A DNA stretch of 27,281 bases, from the NCBI GenBank assembly GCA_024234075.1, contig JACKOV010000010.1:1-27281 (forward strand). Direction: 5' to 3'. Below are positions 23,868 through 27,281 of the stretch, one piece after another (the stretch's first letter is position 1; each line of letters starts with the position of its first letter). The notes beneath the pieces were generated by a model. It had not been told where the DNA came from, searched no databases, and saw nothing but the letters and a program-made list of their open reading frames with translations. Source of the stretch: Nevskiaceae bacterium (lineage in GTDB: Bacteria > Pseudomonadota > Gammaproteobacteria > Steroidobacterales > Steroidobacteraceae). The translations under genes and the position numbers were made by a program.

Positions 23868-23980
23868 CTGTTCACGCGACTTCTCAGGAGACGAGGCGGG
23901 ATCGTAGTCCGGACGTGGTCGCACCAAGCCTTCGGCAGTGCGACCCCGCGGCATTCACAGATTTTCAGGGGCGTGAACAG
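23868..23980. repeat. Ten-base inverted repeat in the proS-pssA divergent region
   Basis: CTGTTCACGC at 23868-23877 is the exact reverse complement of GCGTGAACAG at 23971-23980, 93 bases apart. A further TTCAC lies at 23954-23958, giving TTCAC-N14-GTGAA with the right-hand copy. The elements flank the centre of the 227-base gap between two divergent starts and could be operator half-sites. Only the symmetry is seen directly. Confidence 0.4.
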
Positions 23981-23997
23981 GTCCGAGGCCGGTAACG

Positions 23998-24027
23998 TTG
24001 TGGCGACTCGTGCCGCCCCCTTATCAT
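23998..24027 (+). promoter_or_regulatory. Candidate sigma-70 promoter of pssA
   Basis: TTGTGG (23998-24003), an 18-base spacer and TATCAT (24022-24027, five of six matches to TATAAT) form a plausible promoter. The -10 box overlaps the first ATG of pssA. If it is used, transcription starts near 24034, and translation would have to begin downstream, most likely at the GTG at 24071. Confidence 0.4.
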
Positions 24028-24868
24028 GCATCGAGCCTTCCTTCCTCCAGCGCGGCGGCCCTACCGTACCGTGGAATCCGATCTCGACCCCAATCGCCCC
24101 GACCCCACCCGGCAGCAGCGGCGCGGCGTGTATCTGCTGCCCAACCTGCTGACCACGGGCTGCCTCGCCTGCGGGTTCTACGCCATCGTCGCGGCCATCA
24201 CCGGCGACTTCTCCCGAGCCGGTGCAGCGGTGTTCGCGGCGATGATCTTCGACGGTCTGGACGGTCGGGTGGCGCGCTGGACCCGCACGGAAAGCGTGTT
24301 CGGCAAGGAGTACGACAGCTTGGCGGACATGGTGGCCTTCGGGCTCGCGCCGGCGATCGTCGCTTTCCAGTGGGGCGTCGAGCGTATCGCCGGGTACGGC
24401 GATGCCTGGGGACGTTTCGGCTGGATCGCGTCGTTTTTCTATGCCGTCTGTGCCGCGTTGCGCCTGGCCCGCTTCAATGCCCGAGCCTCCACGGCCGACA
24501 AGCGCTATTTCGAGGGCTTGCCGAGTCCCTCCGCGGCGGCCGTCGTTGCCGCCTTCGTCTGGTTTTCGAGCGAGTGGCGCGAACCCGGTCTCGCCGGGCT
24601 GATCCTGACCTTCTCCATTTCGGCCGTCGCCGGTGCGCTGATGGTCTCGGGTTTCGCGTATCCGAGCATGAAGCAGGTCGATTGGGACCGGCGCGTCAAG
24701 TTCGCGTATTTCATCATCGTGCCGGTATTCCTGGCGCTGATCGCCGCCGAGCCACCGACCATGCTGCTGGCGATGTTCTCCACCTATGCACTGTCGGCGC
24801 CGCTGTTCTGGCTGGGTCGGCGCTTGTTTCGCGGCCGGCGCGACTTGCCCGAGCCGCCCGCCGCGTGA
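24026..24868 (+). CDS. pssA: CDP-diacylglycerol-serine O-phosphatidyltransferase
   Basis: Integral-membrane phosphatidylserine synthase, of the Bacillus-like type rather than the soluble E. coli PssA type, that makes phosphatidylserine for phosphatidylethanolamine. From the ATG it has 280 residues. GVYLLPNLLTTGCLACGFYA opens the first membrane segment. The catalytic motif DGx2ARx8Gx3Dx3D is perfect (Asp79 to Asp101), and FFYAVCAALRLARFN with FEGLPSPSAAA is typical of PssA. About eight hydrophobic segments follow. The true start may be the GTG at 24071 (265 residues), because a good -10 box overlaps the ATG and the first 15 residues are not family-like. The stop overlaps the glycosylase start in GTGA. 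Confidence 0.92.
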   Translation: MHRAFLPPARRPYRTVESDLDPNRPDPTRQQRRGVYLLPNLLTTGCLACGFYAIVAAITGDFSRAGAAVFAAMIFDGLDGRVARWTRTESVFGKEYDSLADMVAFGLAPAIVAFQWGVERIAGYGDAWGRFGWIASFFYAVCAALRLARFNARASTADKRYFEGLPSPSAAAVVAAFVWFSSEWREPGLAGLILTFSISAVAGALMVSGFAYPSMKQVDWDRRVKFAYFIIVPVFLALIAAEPPTMLLAMFSTYALSAPLFWLGRRLFRGRRDLPEPPAA

Positions 24869-25617
24869 TCAACGACCCGCCGCAGCGTCTGCACTACCTG
24901 GAGGCCCTGGGCATCGATGTCTGGGTGCCACGTGCGGCGGCTTCGGCCGCTACAGTCGGTGCCGCAACCCCTGCCGTTGCAGCGGCCCCTGAGGGGAGGG
25001 CGGTGGAGGGCGTCCAGTGCAACGACGAGGCACTGGTTGCGACCGACTGGGAAGGGCTGCGCCAGCAGGTGCTCGCCTGCACGCGCTGCCAGCTGCACCG
25101 CGAACGCACGCAGGCCGTGTTCGCCTCCGGCGACCGGCAGGCGCGCTGGATGGTGGTCGGCGAAGGCCCCGGGGCAGAGGAAGACCGGCAGGGCGAGCCC
25201 TTCGTCGGACGGGCCGGTCAACTGCTGAACGCGATGCTGGCTGCGATCGGACTGCCGCGTCCGAGTGTGTTCGTCGCCAACATGGTCAAGTGCCGCCCGC
25301 CTCGCAACCGAGATCCGCAGGTGGAAGAGCTCGCCGCCTGTCGACCCTATCTCGAACGGCAATTCGAGCTGCTGCGACCGACACTGGTGCTGGTGGTCGG
25401 GCGGGTTGCGGCCCAGAGCCTGCTTGGCACGGATGCGCCGCTCGGACGGCTCCGCGGCCGGGTGCATCGCCTCGGATCGCTGAATCTGCCGGTGATCGTG
25501 ACCTATCATCCCGCCTATCTGCTGCGCACGCCGGCGGACAAGCGCAAGGCCTGGGAAGACCTGAAGCTCGCGCGGCGCGTGTTCGGCGAGCTGGCCGCCT
25601 CGTCGGCTCCGTCCTGA
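24865..25617 (+). CDS. Uracil-DNA glycosylase, family 4 (iron-sulfur type)
   Basis: Removes uracil from DNA. The 250 residues carry the four cluster ligands expected of family 4: Cys72 and Cys75 (CTRC), Cys143 (VKCRPP) and Cys159 (AACRP). Motif A is GEGPGAEEDRQGEPFVGRAGQLL, and the C-terminal motif is HPAYLLR (215-221). An N-terminal stretch of about 55 Ala-rich residues precedes the fold and contains RLHYLEALGIDVWVPR, seen at the start of many proteobacterial members. The GTG start overlaps the pssA stop by four bases. rimI follows after 22 bases, a common pairing. The family is secure; the exact substrate range is not visible. Confidence 0.94.
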   Translation: MINDPPQRLHYLEALGIDVWVPRAAASAATVGAATPAVAAAPEGRAVEGVQCNDEALVATDWEGLRQQVLACTRCQLHRERTQAVFASGDRQARWMVVGEGPGAEEDRQGEPFVGRAGQLLNAMLAAIGLPRPSVFVANMVKCRPPRNRDPQVEELAACRPYLERQFELLRPTLVLVVGRVAAQSLLGTDAPLGRLRGRVHRLGSLNLPVIVTYHPAYLLRTPADKRKAWEDLKLARRVFGELAASSAPS

Positions 25618-25639
25618 GTCCCAGGCAAGTTCTGCACCG

Positions 25640-26125
25640 ATGGCCTCCGCACCCGAGCTGCTGCCACCTGCGCCCCAGATCGAGATCCGCACGATGCTCG
25701 ACGTCGACGTGCCCGCAGTCGCCGCGGTGGAGCGCGCCTCCTACCAGTTTCCCTGGAGCGAGGGCATTTTCCGCGACTGCGTGCGGGTCGGTTACCTGTG
25801 CCGGGTGGTCGAATGCGCCGGCGTCTTGATCGGCCACGGCATCGTCAGCACCGGTGCCGGCGAAGCCCATATCCTGAATCTCTGCGTGCGCCCCGAGTAT
25901 CGCTGCCGCGGCATCGGACGCCAGTTGCTGCGCTATCTGCTCGATCGCAGCCGCGCGCTCGGCATGACCGAAACCTTTCTCGAAGTGCGACCCAGCAATA
26001 CCAGCGCCATCCGTCTCTACCAGTCCTTCGGTTTCGAACAGGTCGGCGTGCGGCGTGGCTACTACCAGGCGACCCATGGGCGCGAAGATGCCGCGGTGCT
26101 GCGGCTTGCGTTGGCGTCGCTCTGA
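25640..26125 (+). CDS. rimI: Ribosomal protein S18-alanine N-acetyltransferase
   Basis: GNAT-fold enzyme that acetylates the N-terminus of ribosomal protein S18. The 161 residues contain the start of the fold IEIRTMLDVDVPAVAAVERASY, then FPWSEGIFRDC, the acetyl-CoA loop RCRGIGRQLL (88-97), and LEVRPSNTSAIRLYQSFGFEQVGVRRGYY, the typical RimI end with the Glu and Tyr candidates for catalysis. E. coli RimI has 148 residues; the extra part is at the N-terminus, so an internal start is possible. It is adjacent to the uracil-DNA glycosylase gene, as in many proteobacteria, and is probably in the pssA operon. Confidence 0.92.
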   Translation: MASAPELLPPAPQIEIRTMLDVDVPAVAAVERASYQFPWSEGIFRDCVRVGYLCRVVECAGVLIGHGIVSTGAGEAHILNLCVRPEYRCRGIGRQLLRYLLDRSRALGMTETFLEVRPSNTSAIRLYQSFGFEQVGVRRGYYQATHGREDAAVLRLALASL

Positions 26126-26198
26126 GTTGTCCAGCGACTTGCGGGCATGCGTGTCCTCCAGGCTCGTTGGGCGGGCACAGTCCAGACGGGGCGCCGGA

Positions 26199-27048
26199 AT
26201 GAACGACACCGATAACCGATCGCCCCACCTGCTCGTGATCCTGATCGCGGCAGTCGTGCAGGGCTGGGCGCTCTATGGTCTGCACTGGGCGATCGACAAT
26301 CAGGCTTGGCCGTACACCGATCGTGTCTGGCTATTCGACCTGTCGCGTTCTGCTTCGGCTGGTTTTTCGGCATCGCATTGGACCTCATCGGCTCGCTCGG
26401 GAACCTGGTCACGGCGGCGCTGGAGCAGTTGCTCGGCTTGCTCAAATGACTCGCGGTGATCGCAGCGCTGATCCTGCTGCTGTTCACGCTGGGCTTGTCG
26501 TCGCTGTTGCCGGAGCTGTTCGGCGAAGGCCGGCGGACGATCAGTGCAGCCTGGCTGCTGTGGCTGATCGCCGTGATGGTTCTGATGCTCAACGCCGCCT
26601 ATCGCGACGGTTCGGCGGCGCAGCCTTACCTGAAGGCCATTGGGCTCGCACTGCGTATCGTCGCGCCCCTGATGCTCGTCGTCGCGCTGGGTCTCGACGT
26701 CATCGTCGCACTGATGCTGACACCGGCTCTGTCGCCGCCACGCCTCGCCGCGGCCAGCCAGTACCGCGTGGCGCTAGAGACGGAGGATCCGACCCGGCGG
26801 CGCGATGCCTTGCGCTATTTGCGCTTCGATGCCGGCCACTACGGCATCCGGCGTCTCGAGCAGCTGGCCGCGATCAGCGATCATCCGCGCGCTACAGAGC
26901 TGCGGGCGGCCGCTGCGCCGGGTCGCGTCATCGGCCGCGACGATCTGCTTGCCGCGCTGGAGCGTGGCGAGGTCCGCACCCAGGCGTCACGGCGGCCAAC
27001 CTGGTGATCGGCGGCCAGGTATTGGAGTTGCACGATATCCCGCGCTAG
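26199..27048 (+). pseudogene. Degenerate DUF4153-like membrane protein gene
   Basis: Three pieces in three frames. Piece one (from ATG 26199 to about 26335) reads MNDTDNRSPH... with QGWALYGLHWAIDNQAWPYTDR, like the beginning of DUF4153 membrane proteins. Piece two (about 26336-27007, another frame) starts with a hydrophobic stretch including FCFGWFFGIALDLIG, meets a TGA at 26447, and resumes in the same frame. It continues with membrane segments, LLNAAYRDGSAAQPY, and PPRLAAASQYR...RRRDALRYLRFDAGHYGIRRLEQL, resembling the C-terminal part of the same family. Piece three (about 26985-27048, a third frame) reads VTAANLVIGGQVLELHDIPR before a stop. Full-length members are about 550-600 residues; here the middle is absent. 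The family link is from memory of sequence patterns, so it is moderate. A real short membrane protein encoded from GTG 26456 (183 residues) is the main alternative. Confidence 0.5.
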
Positions 27049-27281
27049 ATACGCCGATCTTCGGGGTGGTGGCACTGCTGCGGGGCCGGGAGTCCAGCGT
27101 CGATCGCGTCGAGCAGCCGATGCGGTACGATGATCCCGCGGCTCGCCGAGCCGCGGACGCGCGGCATCGTCCAGAATGACAGCGAATTCGAGCGGAATGT
27201 GACTACGGACTTCGAGGAACCGCAGCATTGGATCGGCGGGACGGAGACTCTTGTGGATCAGGTGACGAGTGCGCCGCCTCG
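27049..27281. other. Unassigned 3' end of window
   Basis: About 230 bases after the broken gene without a convincing coding region on either strand. Short open frames exist on the minus strand, but none has a family signature or good start. A perfect inverted repeat lies inside, listed separately. The segment may be the edge of a larger decayed region that continues beyond the window. Confidence 0.4.
27136..27156. repeat. Perfect ten-base inverted repeat with one-base centre
   Basis: CCGCGGCTCG, a single C, then CGAGCCGCGG. As RNA the effective loop would be three bases with a nine-pair stem. There is no T-run on either side. It could be a protein-binding palindrome or a terminator-like hairpin for the decayed gene upstream. 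Confidence 0.6.

Noticed and set aside
23901..23927. TTGGTG/TACGAT promoter for proS on the minus strand
   Set aside because: The spacer is only 15 bases and both boxes are weak, so it is not listed as a feature.
26881..27228. Minus-strand open frame at the right end (starts MLRFLEVRSH)
   Set aside because: No family resemblance, overlaps the remnant gene, and the composition becomes Arg/Pro/Ala-rich as in shadow frames.

Overview
The window is GC-rich chromosomal DNA, densely packed with housekeeping genes, from a gammaproteobacterium. The gene order mrp/metG/rnfB/nth and purN/purM/DUF2066/hda, a proS with an inserted editing domain, and an E. coli-type homodimeric pyruvate dehydrogenase E1 all point there. 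The order is closest to what I recall of Xanthomonas, Pseudomonas and relatives, but a genus cannot be fixed from sequence alone. I see no tRNA, rRNA, CRISPR, insertion sequence or prophage.

Layout. (1) 1-5054, plus strand: the pyruvate dehydrogenase operon aceE (5' truncated by the window edge), aceF and lpd. The E3 carries its own N-terminal lipoyl domain. (2) 5150-13739, minus strand: seven co-directional genes. In transcription order they are a HEAT-repeat/Ser-Thr kinase fusion, two PilT-like ATPases, metG, a soluble RnfB-like ferredoxin, nth and a DUF1841 protein. (3) 13926-15583, plus strand: apbC/mrp and dcd. (4) 15650-18118, minus strand: purM, purN and a DUF3108 protein, all overlapping. 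(5) 18249-20570, plus strand: DUF2066 protein, a CDP-alcohol phosphatidyltransferase and hda. (6) 20542-23798: wrbA, acyP, a lytic transglycosylase and proS. (7) 24026-26125, plus strand: pssA, a family-4 uracil-DNA glycosylase and rimI. (8) 26199-27281: a broken membrane-protein gene resembling DUF4153 at both ends, then about 230 bases I cannot assign.

The most unusual block is 9022-13739. In E. coli, mrp and metG are direct divergent neighbours. Here a three-gene module lies between them: one soluble kinase with about 480 residues of HEAT repeats, and two different PilT-type hexameric ATPases. The gene order suggests a pilus-retraction or related secretion-motor module under phosphorylation control, but no target is visible in the window. 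It is the best candidate here for an under-described system.

Other points to check are a solitary RnfB without the other Rnf subunits but with a C-terminal CxxC, a five-copy CCCCGG hexamer in the lpd linker, hairpins at metG and after the kinase gene, a pssA promoter that overlaps its first ATG, and the decayed DUF4153-like locus.
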